A stretch of DNA of 64,000 bases, taken from positions 870,001 through 934,000 of the forward strand of contig NZ_CP134494.1 in assembly GCF_031759225.1 (NCBI RefSeq), in the 5' to 3' direction. This stretch comes from Mesobacillus jeotgali. Lineage in GTDB: Bacteria > Bacillota > Bacilli > Bacillales > Cytobacillaceae. This document shows positions 17,742 through 25,275 of this stretch, piece by piece; the stretch's first letter is position 1; each line of letters starts with the position of its first letter. The position numbers and the translations under genes were made by a program. Under the pieces are notes generated by a model. That model saw only the letters and a program-made list of their open reading frames with translations. It did not search any database and had not been told where the DNA came from.

Positions 17742-19160
17742 CTATGTCAATTTTTTAATATTGAAGTTATCCTCCAGCAAAGCCCAGTTTTGCGGGAATG
17801 GGTAGCCGAGCACCCAGTAGCTGACGCCACGCAGGTTGTATTGCTTGATCAGGTCAAACTTAGCCTGGGCGCTTCGGGCGTCTTCGAACCATACCTCGTG
17901 CTGTCGGCTCTGTTCATCGGTGTAGCGGAAATAGGGTGATGCTGCCACTGTATCATATTGGATTGCAGCTCCATATTTGATGGCTCGGCTGACAGCTTCC
18001 TGAGGGCTGTATGTTTCAGCTTCCTGGCCCTGGACATGGGGGATGATCCAGTCTCTGGCATATAGCTGGAAGCCCATCAGGATCTTATTCCTTGGAATCG
18101 CAGTAACTGCATAATCAAGCACTCTTCTGATTTCATTCAATGGTGAAACAGCCTGCGGCGAACCAAAGCGGTATCCCCATTCGTAGGTCATCAAAACGAC
18201 GAAATCCGCTATTCTGCCATGTGCGGGATAATCATGGGCTTCGTATAATAAACCTTTTTGGTCAGCCCTGACTTTCGGCGCAAGCGAAGTTGAAACGAAA
18301 TAGCCTTCTTTATGGAGTGCATCAACAGCTTCTTGAAGAAAGGTATTATAAAACTCTCGGTCTGCAGGCAGTACATTTTCAAAATCAATATTCAAGCCGC
18401 GGTAACCTTTTTCTCGCATGACAGAAAGGATATTGTTGAGCAATGTATTACGATTCGCTTCACTGGCGAGAACTGCATGGGCTATGTTCTCTCCGGCTTC
18501 TGTCGATGTAAAGTTGGTGATCGACATCATTGGCAATGCCCCTTGTGCCAGTCCTGTCTGGATAGCTTCGGTATCGTCCTTCATGTAAAGGATTAGGGAA
18601 CCATCAGGTTGGATGACATATGCGAACGGAGCGATATAGGTCATCAGGTCAGCAACTTCACCGACAAGTTCTATCGCCTTTTCGTCAGAATGGTAAGTGA
18701 AGGAATTTGATTCAATCGTCGGTTTCGGTTTTGGAATGACGAGGATCGTCCCTGGATAAAGAAGATTAGGATTTTGAATCTGATTAGCCTTGATGATTGC
18801 CTGTACGGTTACACCATAGCGCTGGGAAATTTGCCATAAGGTCTCGCCGCGTTGGATGATGTGGCGGGAAGCAGGTATGCGGAGTACGGTCCCAGGGTAG
18901 ATCAGAGCAGGGTTGGTTATGGCATTAGCACGGATGATGGCATCCACGGTCGTTCCGTAACGCTGGGCAATGGACCATAGTGCCTCACCGTATTGAACCG
19001 AATGAAATGCATCATAAGATGGAATAAGCAATGCCTGGCCCACTGCCAATTGATTTGGATTTTCAAGGTCATTTATTTCGCTGATTTGTGTTACACTCAC
19101 CTGGTATCTGTTTGAAATCTGCCACAGAGCTTCCCCTCTTTGCACAACATGAATGATCAT
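17742..19160 (-). CDS. sleL: Three-LysM glycoside hydrolase family 18 (SleL/YaaH-like cortex enzyme)
   Basis: The 472-residue protein has three consecutive LysM peptidoglycan-binding modules (about residues 2-48, 52-97 and 99-144), each opening with a V/I-x-x-G-E-x-L-W pattern, then a GH18 chitinase-like barrel (about 155-472). The catalytic motif is GLNIDFENV with Asp259 and Glu261. SleL/YaaH of Bacillus is an N-acetylglucosaminidase that degrades cortex fragments on germination; it normally has two LysM modules, so this protein carries one extra. It has no signal peptide, as usual for spore-assembled proteins. GAGGGGGTT precedes the ATG. Confidence 0.9.
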   Translation of the reverse strand: MIIHVVQRGEALWQISNRYQVSVTQISEINDLENPNQLAVGQALLIPSYDAFHSVQYGEALWSIAQRYGTTVDAIIRANAITNPALIYPGTVLRIPASRHIIQRGETLWQISQRYGVTVQAIIKANQIQNPNLLYPGTILVIPKPKPTIESNSFTYHSDEKAIELVGEVADLMTYIAPFAYVIQPDGSLILYMKDDTEAIQTGLAQGALPMMSITNFTSTEAGENIAHAVLASEANRNTLLNNILSVMREKGYRGLNIDFENVLPADREFYNTFLQEAVDALHKEGYFVSTSLAPKVRADQKGLLYEAHDYPAHGRIADFVVLMTYEWGYRFGSPQAVSPLNEIRRVLDYAVTAIPRNKILMGFQLYARDWIIPHVQGQEAETYSPQEAVSRAIKYGAAIQYDTVAASPYFRYTDEQSRQHEVWFEDARSAQAKFDLIKQYNLRGVSYWVLGYPFPQNWALLEDNFNIKKLT

Positions 19161-19271
19161 AATGAACCCCCTCAGGAAAAAGTCCTACAATATGCTATGA
19201 GAAAAAAAGTTATTATATGTTGAAGGAGGATGTTTATCGGCCTGTACATAAGAGTTTGATAAATATCTGCC

Positions 19272-19492
19272 GGGTTCGCACAGAATTACTGGAGAATCCG
19301 ATTGAAATGGCCGAAGTAGGTACGAGTTCGGACAAAATTAGAGGAGAAGCTGATTGAAATGTCCGAAGTAGGTACGAGTTCGGACAAAATTAGAGGAGAA
19401 GCTGATTGAAATGTCCGAAGTGGGTGCAAGTTCGGACAAAATTAGAGGAGAAGCTGATTGAAATGTCCGAAGTAGGTGCAAGTTCGGGCAAA
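19272..19492. repeat. 52 bp tandem repeat array, CGGACA/TGTCCG family (about 4.2 units)
   Basis: Units begin at 19272 (diverged), 19324, 19376, 19428 and 19480 (partial), exactly 52 bases apart. Each full unit contains TTCGGACAAAATTAGAGG at the left and AAATGTCCGAAGT at the right; TTCGGACA and TGTCCGAA are inverted, so hairpins are possible in each unit and between units. The array lies between the start of the GH18 gene and the terminator of queT. The middle units are nearly identical, suggesting recent amplification. Confidence 0.88.
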
Positions 19493-19543
19493 TCGCAGTT
19501 GAAGCTTAAGTCGGTATCTAGAATTTCAATTTTGAGACATAGC

Positions 19544-19578
19544 AAAACGCATGGACTCTCTTATCCATGCGTTTTCAT
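19544..19578 (-). terminator. Terminator of queT
   Basis: Perfect stem AAAACGCATGGA/TCCATGCGTTTT on the minus strand, followed by T-rich sequence, just beyond the queT stop. Confidence 0.8.
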
Positions 19579-19583
19579 CTATC

Positions 19584-20069
19584 TTATACTAATTTTTCAA
19601 GGTTTACGCGTTTGTGGATTGCAAGCATGACAGGTATACCAACAGCCATTACCGTGAATTCGCCTGCAGCCGTTGTCAGCCATGTGAACCAGAATGGCAA
19701 TTGGAATGCCAGGTTCAGTTCAATCGCAATCAGGAACATCGTGAATGTGAAGACCAATGTGTTCACAAGCATGCGGCCAATGATGCTCTTAATATATTTG
19801 GCTGTGAAAATCGTGATCAACAAGGATATCACTGACTGCCCCACTCCAAAGACGAGGTCATATGCGACCATTGGTGAAAAGAGCAGGTTTGTTAAAAATA
19901 CTCCCAAAACGATTCCAAAGAAATATTTTTTATTGAAAACGATCAGGTGGTTGAACATTTCTGACACACGGAATTGCACATTAGTGAAGCCAAATGGCTG
20001 GATGACGGCGGAAACGGCAATGTATAAAGCCGCCAGAATCCCATTCCGGACAATCGTTCTAGTATTCAT
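19584..20069 (-). CDS. queT: QueT-family queuosine-precursor ECF transporter S component
   Basis: The 161-residue, very hydrophobic protein has five to six membrane helices and matches the QueT family of substrate-binding components for energy-coupling-factor transporters importing queuosine precursors such as preQ1. Conserved stretches include AALYIAVSAVIQPFGF and NVQFRVSEMFNHL near the N-terminus. A preQ1-I riboswitch directly upstream supports this substrate. Start: AGGAG of the riboswitch tail lies only about 4 bases before ATG 20078 but about 13 bases before the second in-frame ATG at 20069; I prefer 20069, which gives the usual N-terminus (MNTRTIVRNG), but 20078 remains possible. The shared ECF module must be encoded elsewhere. 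Confidence 0.88.
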   Translation of the reverse strand: MNTRTIVRNGILAALYIAVSAVIQPFGFTNVQFRVSEMFNHLIVFNKKYFFGIVLGVFLTNLLFSPMVAYDLVFGVGQSVISLLITIFTAKYIKSIIGRMLVNTLVFTFTMFLIAIELNLAFQLPFWFTWLTTAAGEFTVMAVGIPVMLAIHKRVNLEKLV

Positions 20070-20079
20070 TTTTTTCATC

Positions 20080-20119
20080 TCTCCTAGTTTTTTTACGTGG
20101 GATGGTTACGAACCACGTT
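20080..20119 (-). promoter_or_regulatory. preQ1-I riboswitch upstream of queT
   Basis: On the minus strand a stem ACGTGG/CCCACGT encloses TTCGTAACCAT and is followed by an A-rich tail, AAAAAAACTAGGAG. This is the compact class I preQ1 aptamer layout: a stem-loop plus an A-rich 3' tail that pairs back into the loop. The tail's end contains the Shine-Dalgarno AGGAG of queT, so preQ1 binding should hide the ribosome binding site and repress translation. Confidence 0.85.
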
Positions 20120-20138
20120 ATTTAAAAGCCAATTTAAT

Positions 20139-20167
20139 ATTATATAGGATAGAAGGCCTTCTCACAA
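20139..20167 (-). promoter_or_regulatory. Probable sigma-A promoter of queT
   Basis: TTGTGA (20167-20162) and TATAAT (20144-20139) on the minus strand are separated by 17 bases. Transcription would start roughly 12 bases before the riboswitch aptamer. Confidence 0.65.
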
Positions 20168-20306
20168 TATAATTTTCTTAGAATAATAGTTGTTGGGCCA
20201 ACCACAGGATATCTCAGTTTAAAGTATCTTTATTTTAAAATATTACATAGGATTGTTATAATTTAATGATAGTAATGTAAGCTAGTTCGATAAAGGGGAT
20301 ATGAAG

Positions 20307-21152
20307 ATGTTCATAAGAGATATCAAGAAGCATTGGACAGTCCAATATGAGGAAAGAGGGATGCCGCATGTCCAGGCAGGGCTTGTGCTGAATCCCCAAG
20401 ACTGGAAGGAACTAGATCCTTTCATTTTAATGGCGGAGGATTGGTTTAAGCGCGGGACCTTCTCCGATCACCCGCATCGTGGTTTCCAGACCATCACGTA
20501 TATCATTGATGGCAGGCTGGAGCACATTGACAACCATGGAGGACACAGCATCCTGGAGTCTGGTGATATCCAGTACATGAACGCTGGCAGCGGCGCGCGG
20601 CATGCAGAAGAGGCAGTGGATAATGACATAGCGCATACACTGCAGCTCTGGCTGAACCTGCCGAAGGAGCTGAAGGGCACAACCACTTCTTATCAAAATG
20701 TGTATTCCGAACATGCACCGGTTGTCCAGTTCGAAGGCGGCACTTTAAAGGTTTACTCAGGCGAAACAGCTGGAGTGCAAGGGCCTCTAGAGCCACTGGT
20801 GCCTTTTACCTTATCAGAAATCCAGCTGGATGAGGGCGCTGACTTCTCATATGCATTGCCTGAGTCACATAACGCCTTCCTGTATGTACTTTCAGGTGAT
20901 ATAGAGGCCGGTTCAAGCCGTACAAACCTTAAAAAGTCTGCTGCAGCGACATTGACTTTCAATGACGGAGGCGAGGGAACAAGCGAACTAAGCCTGAAAG
21001 CAAACCAGCGATCAAGAGTGTTGGTCTATTCAGGAAGGCCGATCAAAGAAGAAGTCGTTGCCTACGGTCCTTTCGTGATGAATTCAATGGAAGAGATTCG
21101 CCAGGCTTACCGTGATTACCAGGAAGGTAAGTTCGGAGAGGCGGCAAAATAA
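20307..21152 (+). CDS. Pirin family protein
   Basis: The 281-residue bicupin matches pirins. The N-terminal cupin carries the metal-site residues in FSDHPHRGFQTITY and a later His in GSGARHAEEA. The C-terminal half (about 150-280) is the second cupin-like domain of the family. Bacterial pirins may act as quercetin dioxygenases or interact with metabolic enzymes; the role here is open. Start: AAAGGGG ends eight bases before ATG 20307 but only two bases before ATG 20301, so the second is preferred; the earlier ATG adds only two residues. The gene stands alone. Confidence 0.9.
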   Translation: MFIRDIKKHWTVQYEERGMPHVQAGLVLNPQDWKELDPFILMAEDWFKRGTFSDHPHRGFQTITYIIDGRLEHIDNHGGHSILESGDIQYMNAGSGARHAEEAVDNDIAHTLQLWLNLPKELKGTTTSYQNVYSEHAPVVQFEGGTLKVYSGETAGVQGPLEPLVPFTLSEIQLDEGADFSYALPESHNAFLYVLSGDIEAGSSRTNLKKSAAATLTFNDGGEGTSELSLKANQRSRVLVYSGRPIKEEVVAYGPFVMNSMEEIRQAYRDYQEGKFGEAAK

Positions 21153-21312
21153 GGAAGTCTGGCCTTCAAGCTGAATAATTGACGTATGCTATTCAGTCAT
21201 GTATCATAACAGTATAAATTCGAATACTTCTCCTAAAGGGGAGTAGCTTTCACAACAGAGTCGTCATTACGGAGAATCCCTCCCGGCTTTGTTGGCAACG
21301 ACAGTTGTTAGC

Positions 21313-21345
21313 AAGACCTTTACCAATTCGGTGAAGGTCTTTATT
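21313..21345 (+). terminator. First of two tandem hairpins after pirin gene
   Basis: AAGACCTTTACC pairs with GGTGAAGGTCTT and is followed by TATTTGTTT. Confidence 0.7.
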
Positions 21346-21351
21346 TGTTTC

Positions 21352-21390
21352 GAGACCTTCACCAGGTTAGGTGAAGGTCTTTTCTTTATT
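21352..21390 (+). terminator. Second tandem hairpin, diverged copy of the first
   Basis: AGACCTTCACC pairs with GGTGAAGGTCT and is followed by TTTCTTTATT. Its arms share the same GACCTTCACC sequence as the first hairpin, so the pair looks like a duplication. The stretch between the pirin gene and the next small gene (21153-21565) holds nothing else I can support. Confidence 0.7.
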
Positions 21391-21565
21391 CTATTGGATA
21401 ACCGGCGGAAGTGAACACTGACCTGATTGAGAAGTGGTAAAGCTTGCGAGGATTGCCATGATCCGTGCATATGAAAAAATGAAGGCAAATCTTCAGCTAT
21501 TTATAAATAGAAAGAGACATTTTACGATGTACGAACATAAATTTAAGTATTGGAGTGTGGATAGT

Positions 21566-21694
21566 ATGAGAAAAACACAGCTTAGTTTTAATGAATTAAT
21601 TAAAAAGAATAAGGAAGAATTGCTAGCAGACGAGAAGAGGATCGAGCTAATTGAGAAGCGGCTTGATGAGAAATACACCAATCCAAAAAAGTGA
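21566..21694 (+). CDS. Small basic FbpB-like protein
   Basis: The 42-residue product (MRKTQLSFNELIKKNKEELL...) is short, charged and helical, and resembles the FbpB family of small Fur-regulated basic proteins known in Bacillus, which help the regulatory RNA FsrA in iron sparing. GGAGTG eight bases upstream supports ATG 21566; the frame is open further upstream but has no ribosome binding site there and no family resemblance. I did not find a convincing Fur box, so the functional link to iron is tentative. The next gene follows 15 bases later. Confidence 0.75.
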   Translation: MRKTQLSFNELIKKNKEELLADEKRIELIEKRLDEKYTNPKK

Positions 21695-21709
21695 ATACGG
21701 AGGAACAGG

Positions 21710-22102
21710 ATGTTATTACGAAAGTATATGTCTTTGATGGGGGTAGGCTCAGCCCAGATTGACTTGATTTTGGAGAAGGATGTTTTAATCCCAGGTGAGT
21801 CAGTGAATGGAAAGTTCTTGATTAAGGGTGGGACGGTAGACCAGGACCTCCAGATGATTGAGTGTGCCCTTGTCATGGTTAACTTAAAGACTGAGGAAGA
21901 AAGCGTACTGGATACTGTAATAATCGATGTGCAGTTAAAGATCCAGCCGGATGGGGATGATGACGTGCCGTTCAGCTTCCTGCTCCCGGAAGATGTTCCT
22001 CCTTCAAATAAAGATATCTCTTATCACTTTAAAACAAAGTTAGTCTTTAAACAGGGCATAGAGAGCTGGGACGAAGATTTGATCAAGGTTGTAAAGGGCT
22101 GA
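21710..22102 (+). CDS. Short Spo0M-like sporulation-control protein
   Basis: The 130-residue protein corresponds to the N-terminal arrestin-like half of Spo0M (normally about 250 residues): note LILEKDVLIPGESVNGKF near residues 19-36 and FSFLLPEDVPPSNKDISYHF near the end. It lacks the C-terminal half, and the stop is followed by unrelated sequence, so it is either a naturally short family member or an old truncation; I see no remnant of a longer frame downstream. GGAGGAA precedes the ATG. It may be co-transcribed with the FbpB-like gene upstream. Confidence 0.8.
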   Translation: MLLRKYMSLMGVGSAQIDLILEKDVLIPGESVNGKFLIKGGTVDQDLQMIECALVMVNLKTEEESVLDTVIIDVQLKIQPDGDDDVPFSFLLPEDVPPSNKDISYHFKTKLVFKQGIESWDEDLIKVVKG

Positions 22103-22167
22103 TTCTGGGAATCAGTAATGAACAAACCTTTGCAGCCTTTTGGAAATAAAGGGAAAGGGGCATGAGA

Positions 22168-22782
22168 ATGAATCAATATGAACATCTTGCAAACAGTGTA
22201 GTCTATTCAATCCGTGGATCAAAAGCAGCTTTGGTTCATAAAGATTCATCATTAAGACTTGTTGGAGAGGGCAGGAGTGCGTTTGCGTTCAGGATTAACG
22301 GTACAAATCTTGTTCTGAAGGTATTTTTTCCACAGTTTGAGAAGATTGCAGCAGAAGAAGCGGAAATTTATAAGGAGCTTGCCGGAAATCCATTTTTCCC
22401 TGCTCTCCATGAATCAGGACGGAATTATTTAGTCATGGATTATGTCCGGGGCATGACGCTCTATCAATGTTTGGCAAATGGCATGCCGATCGCTGCCGGA
22501 CATATTGAGGAAGTCGATCATGCCCTTAAGCTTGCCAGAGAAAAAGGCTTGAATCCATCCGACATCCACCTGCGGAACATTATCATCACGCCTGATGATC
22601 AAGTCAAGCTGATCGATGTGGCGAGATTTAGGCAAACGAAGCGATGCTCCCAGTGGGAGGACTTGAAAAACGCGTTCTACAAATATTACAGGCATGAACG
22701 TTTTCCCAAGAAAATGCCAGAGCCTGCGATCAATTTAATTGCATTTTTCTATAAGAAAGGACTGCTGCCATCAATTAATTAA
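22168..22782 (+). CDS. Small protein-kinase-like protein (YrzF type)
   Basis: The 204-residue protein shows the core of a minimal kinase fold: a Gly-containing start (LVGEGRSAFAFRI), a Lys-containing strand (TNLVLKVFF) and a hinge-like YLVMDYVRGMTL. The catalytic-loop region reads NPSDIHLRNIII rather than HRDLKxxN, and VKLIDVARF stands where DFG is expected. The residues thus partly match: Asp and Asn in the loop and Asp in LID are kept. Relatives such as B. subtilis YrzF are annotated as Ser/Thr kinases, but activity is unproven. Start: GAAAGGGG lies seven bases before ATG 22168; ATG 22162 is too close. Confidence 0.8.
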   Translation: MNQYEHLANSVVYSIRGSKAALVHKDSSLRLVGEGRSAFAFRINGTNLVLKVFFPQFEKIAAEEAEIYKELAGNPFFPALHESGRNYLVMDYVRGMTLYQCLANGMPIAAGHIEEVDHALKLAREKGLNPSDIHLRNIIITPDDQVKLIDVARFRQTKRCSQWEDLKNAFYKYYRHERFPKKMPEPAINLIAFFYKKGLLPSIN

Positions 22783-22802
22783 CGGCTGCAGTCTTTTTTT
22801 TG
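22759..22802 (+). terminator. Terminator overlapping the end of the kinase-like gene
   Basis: GGACTGCTGCC pairs with GGCTGCAGTC (small mismatch) and is followed by TTTTTTTT. The left arm is inside the coding region. Confidence 0.8.
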
Positions 22803-23006
22803 CTATCAATGGCTTGTTATAGTTTATAATTCATGACTGCGAAAATGGCAGTCGAGTAAGATTCCTTGTATGTGGAGGCCCATAAGTGCAAAAACTTGTC
22901 CTGAATTCTAAAACTGCGTTATGATGGATTATAACAGTGAATTTTGAAATCTAATCCGTAGGAAAAATATATATCATACTGTCAGTGAACATATGGAGGA
23001 ATCTAA

Positions 23007-23855
23007 ATGACCACAGAACTGCAAGCATTGGGAGAAGCTATTGTCAGCAGGAAGCACGAAATCGCAAAGGCTGTCCATGAAGACCGCTATTCTGACGCCG
23101 TTTTGACAGAGGCGCAGAAATATGAACTTGGTAAAATTGAACTTCAAATCCTTGAAATCCGTGCTAACTTCATCGAATTATTCGGCCAGGCTTTGATAGA
23201 GCATGAGGACAAGAGCAAGGTTTTTGAAAAAATTACTAACTGGGGCAAGGAAACCGGTGAGTATATCTATAGACTTGGTGCATCACTCGATGAGGCACTT
23301 AAAGATACGAGCTATTATCGTGAGCATATCTGGAAGGCGCTCAAACATGAGGCCAAGGAGATGTCTGCAACAGTAGTCTTTGATGTACTGGATATTATTG
23401 ATCCTTTAATGGACCATGCAATATACAGCTTCAGCCTGACTTTTGTCGACGCGCACCAGAAGAGCCTTGAAAACGCAAAAACAGCATTATTGGAATTGTC
23501 AGTACCAGTCGTTCCATTAATGCCTGGGGTAGGGGTATTGCCGCTAGTAGGGAATGTTGATACGGAAAGAGCCCAGCTGTTGATGGAAGAAACGCTGGAC
23601 CAGGCTGTGAAACTCAAGCTTTCTCATCTTATCTTTGACGTATCAGGAGTCATGATCGTCGATACAATGGTTGCGGACCAGCTTTTCAAGGTTATCAGTG
23701 CCCTATCACTAGTAGGTGTTAAGACCATCATGACCGGAATCCGTCCTGAGGTTGCACATACAATGGTTACACTTGGTCTCAACCTCGAAGGTATCATGGT
23801 AAAATCAAATCTGCACCAGGCATTCAAAGAGATCCAGACTCTGCAAAATGCATAA
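23007..23855 (+). CDS. RsbR-family stressosome protein (RsbRD-like)
   Basis: The 282-residue protein has an N-terminal helical sensor domain (about 1-150) and a C-terminal STAS domain (about 165-278), recognised from PLVGNVDTERAQ, HLIFDVSGVMIVDT and VGVKTIMTGIRPEVA. STAS phosphorylation sites in RsbR are Thr/Ser residues in these loops; Ser in DVSGV and Thr in MTGIR are candidates. RsbR paralogues form the stressosome with RsbS and feed the sigma-B cascade. It stands alone, as RsbR paralogues often do. The ATG follows GGAGGAATCTAA. Confidence 0.9.
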   Translation: MTTELQALGEAIVSRKHEIAKAVHEDRYSDAVLTEAQKYELGKIELQILEIRANFIELFGQALIEHEDKSKVFEKITNWGKETGEYIYRLGASLDEALKDTSYYREHIWKALKHEAKEMSATVVFDVLDIIDPLMDHAIYSFSLTFVDAHQKSLENAKTALLELSVPVVPLMPGVGVLPLVGNVDTERAQLLMEETLDQAVKLKLSHLIFDVSGVMIVDTMVADQLFKVISALSLVGVKTIMTGIRPEVAHTMVTLGLNLEGIMVKSNLHQAFKEIQTLQNA

Positions 23856-23858
23856 ATC

Positions 23859-23890
23859 CAAAAGCTGCCGCGGCAGCTTTTTTATTTTTT
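23859..23890 (+). terminator. Terminator of rsbR-like gene
   Basis: Perfect palindromic stem AAAGCTGCCG/CGGCAGCTTT with TTTATTTTTT following. Confidence 0.85.
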
Positions 23891-23988
23891 ATAAAGAGGA
23901 ATTACCAAATAAAAAGAGAATTTCAGTTTAACTGATAGAAAAGATGTTTTGGATTGTAAAGGAAAATATATTTTTCGGAGGAAAGATA

Positions 23989-24438
23989 ATGGAACTGACA
24001 ATTAGGAAAGCTGAAGAAGGGGATATTTCGGAGCTATACAACTTAATGACCCAGTATATTGTTGGTTTTTACAAAAAACCTGAACCCAATGAAGCTGATC
24101 TGAAAAAATTGATTCAACATTTGCAGGAACATCCAGAATCGGGTATTCAGTTTGTGGCAGAAATAGAGGAGGAAGTTGTCGGATTTGCAACGCTGTATTT
24201 TACCTTCAGTACTCTTCAGGTAAAACGGGCGGCGATTCTGAATGACTTATTCGTTTCTGCTGGGGCAAGAGGCCAGAAGGCAGGAGAGCAGCTATTTGCG
24301 AAGTGCCTGGCATATATAAGGGAGAATGACTTCGCTTATATGACTTGGGAAACGGCAAAGGATAATGATGTTGCCCAGAGCCTTTACAATAAAATGGGCG
24401 GTATGCAAACAGACTGGATGGTTTATGAAATCGAATAG
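23989..24438 (+). CDS. GNAT-family N-acetyltransferase
   Basis: The 149-residue protein has the GNAT order: an N-terminal strand (MELTIRKAEEGDISEL), a central strand pair (VVGFATLYFTFS), the acetyl-CoA loop region LFVSAGARGQKAGEQLF (a Q/R-x-x-G-x-G/A-like pattern) and a C-terminal AQSLYNKMGG helix. The acceptor is unknown. GGAGGAAAG precedes ATG 23989; an upstream in-frame ATG at 23944 lacks a ribosome binding site. The FrnE-like gene starts about 100 bases downstream. Confidence 0.85.
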   Translation: MELTIRKAEEGDISELYNLMTQYIVGFYKKPEPNEADLKKLIQHLQEHPESGIQFVAEIEEEVVGFATLYFTFSTLQVKRAAILNDLFVSAGARGQKAGEQLFAKCLAYIRENDFAYMTWETAKDNDVAQSLYNKMGGMQTDWMVYEIE

Positions 24439-24543
24439 AGATCACGGCATTGGCAGGCCTTCGTTCTGCGAGTCGAATTTCGTGTAATTTACAGGGTTAA
24501 CACCTATACTATAGTGTGAAATAACTAACTGGAGGGATCCAAC

Positions 24544-25248
24544 ATGCAGATTGAAATGTGGACTGATTTTGCTTGACCGTTCTGCTATATTGGCAAAAGG
24601 CGTCTGGATGACGCTATCAAACAGATTGATCACCCGATAGAAGTGACGTATCGCTGCTTTGAGCTAGATCCGAACATGAAACGGGATATTGATTATAATA
24701 TGTATGAGGGTCTTTCGAAGAAGTATGGAATGAGCATTGCCCAGGCAAAAGCAAGCACGCAAAATATGGTGCAAATGGCAAAGGAATCCGGCCTGGAATA
24801 TAATATTGATACACTCATCTTGACCAATACATTCGATGCGCACCGTCTGACGATGTTTGCGAAAAAGCATGGATTGATGGCAGAGATGACGGAAAGAATT
24901 TTAAGGGCTTATTTTACCGAATCAAAGCACATAGGAGACCATGAAACTTTGACAGAATTGGCTGTCGAAGTGGGACTCGACCGTGAAGCAGTAGAGAAAA
25001 TGCTTGCCAATGGTGAAATGGCCGATGAAGTCCGTGCTGATGAAAGCACCGGGCAGCAGTATGGCATTACTGGTGTGCCATTCTTCCTTATCAATAAGAA
25101 ATACGCCATTACAGGCGCACAGCCGACGGATGTGATCGTCCAGTCATTGAAAAAGGTTATTGCCGAGAATGAAATTACCGTTTTGAACAGCGATGATGAA
25201 ATGATTTGTGATGACGATGGCTGTGAAATCCCTAATAAAAAGAACTAG
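24544..25248 (+). CDS. FrnE/DsbA-family oxidoreductase with in-frame TGA at catalytic Cys (possible selenoprotein)
   Basis: The frame from ATG 24544 to TAG 25248 encodes a 234-residue FrnE-like thioredoxin-fold protein and is open except for TGA 24574-24576, which is residue 11. It sits at the first Cys of the CPFC motif: the sequence reads WTDFA-[TGA]-PFCYIGKRRL, where relatives have WTDFACPFC. The second Cys (residue 14) is kept. Downstream the fold is intact, including the cis-Pro loop GVPFFL. GGAGGG seven bases upstream of ATG 24544 is an excellent ribosome binding site, whereas the first usable start after the TGA (GTG 24643) has none and would lose the active site. A SECIS-like hairpin lies at 24599-24615. 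I interpret TGA as a selenocysteine codon if the genome has sel genes; otherwise it is a pseudogene. Confidence 0.75.
24599..24615 (+). promoter_or_regulatory. Candidate bacterial SECIS hairpin
   Basis: GGCGTC and GACGCT pair (six pairs, the outer one G-U) around the loop TGGAT, whose second base is G. The loop starts 28 bases after the TGA. Bacterial SECIS elements are short hairpins inside the coding region with a G early in the apical loop, about 16-37 bases after the UGA; this one fits those limits. Confidence 0.5.
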
Positions 25249-25270
25249 TCTGAGGACTAGTTCTTTTCTA
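25239..25270. terminator. Bidirectional terminator between FrnE-like and nitroreductase genes
   Basis: AAGAACTAGTC pairs with GACTAGTTCTT around TGAG, with A-tract and T-tract on the two sides. Confidence 0.88.
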
Positions 25271-25275
25271 TACTC

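Noticed and set aside
21434..21565. Longer N-terminus for the FbpB-like gene
   Set aside because: The open frame upstream lacks a ribosome binding site and does not resemble the family; ATG 21566 with GGAGTG is better supported.
21510..21566. Fur box for the FbpB-like gene
   Set aside because: Sequences here are AT-rich but do not match GATAATGATAATCATTATC closely enough.
24643..25248. Separate shorter gene starting at GTG after the TGA
   Set aside because: There is no ribosome binding site before GTG 24643, and the product would lack the active-site strand and CxxC of its family.
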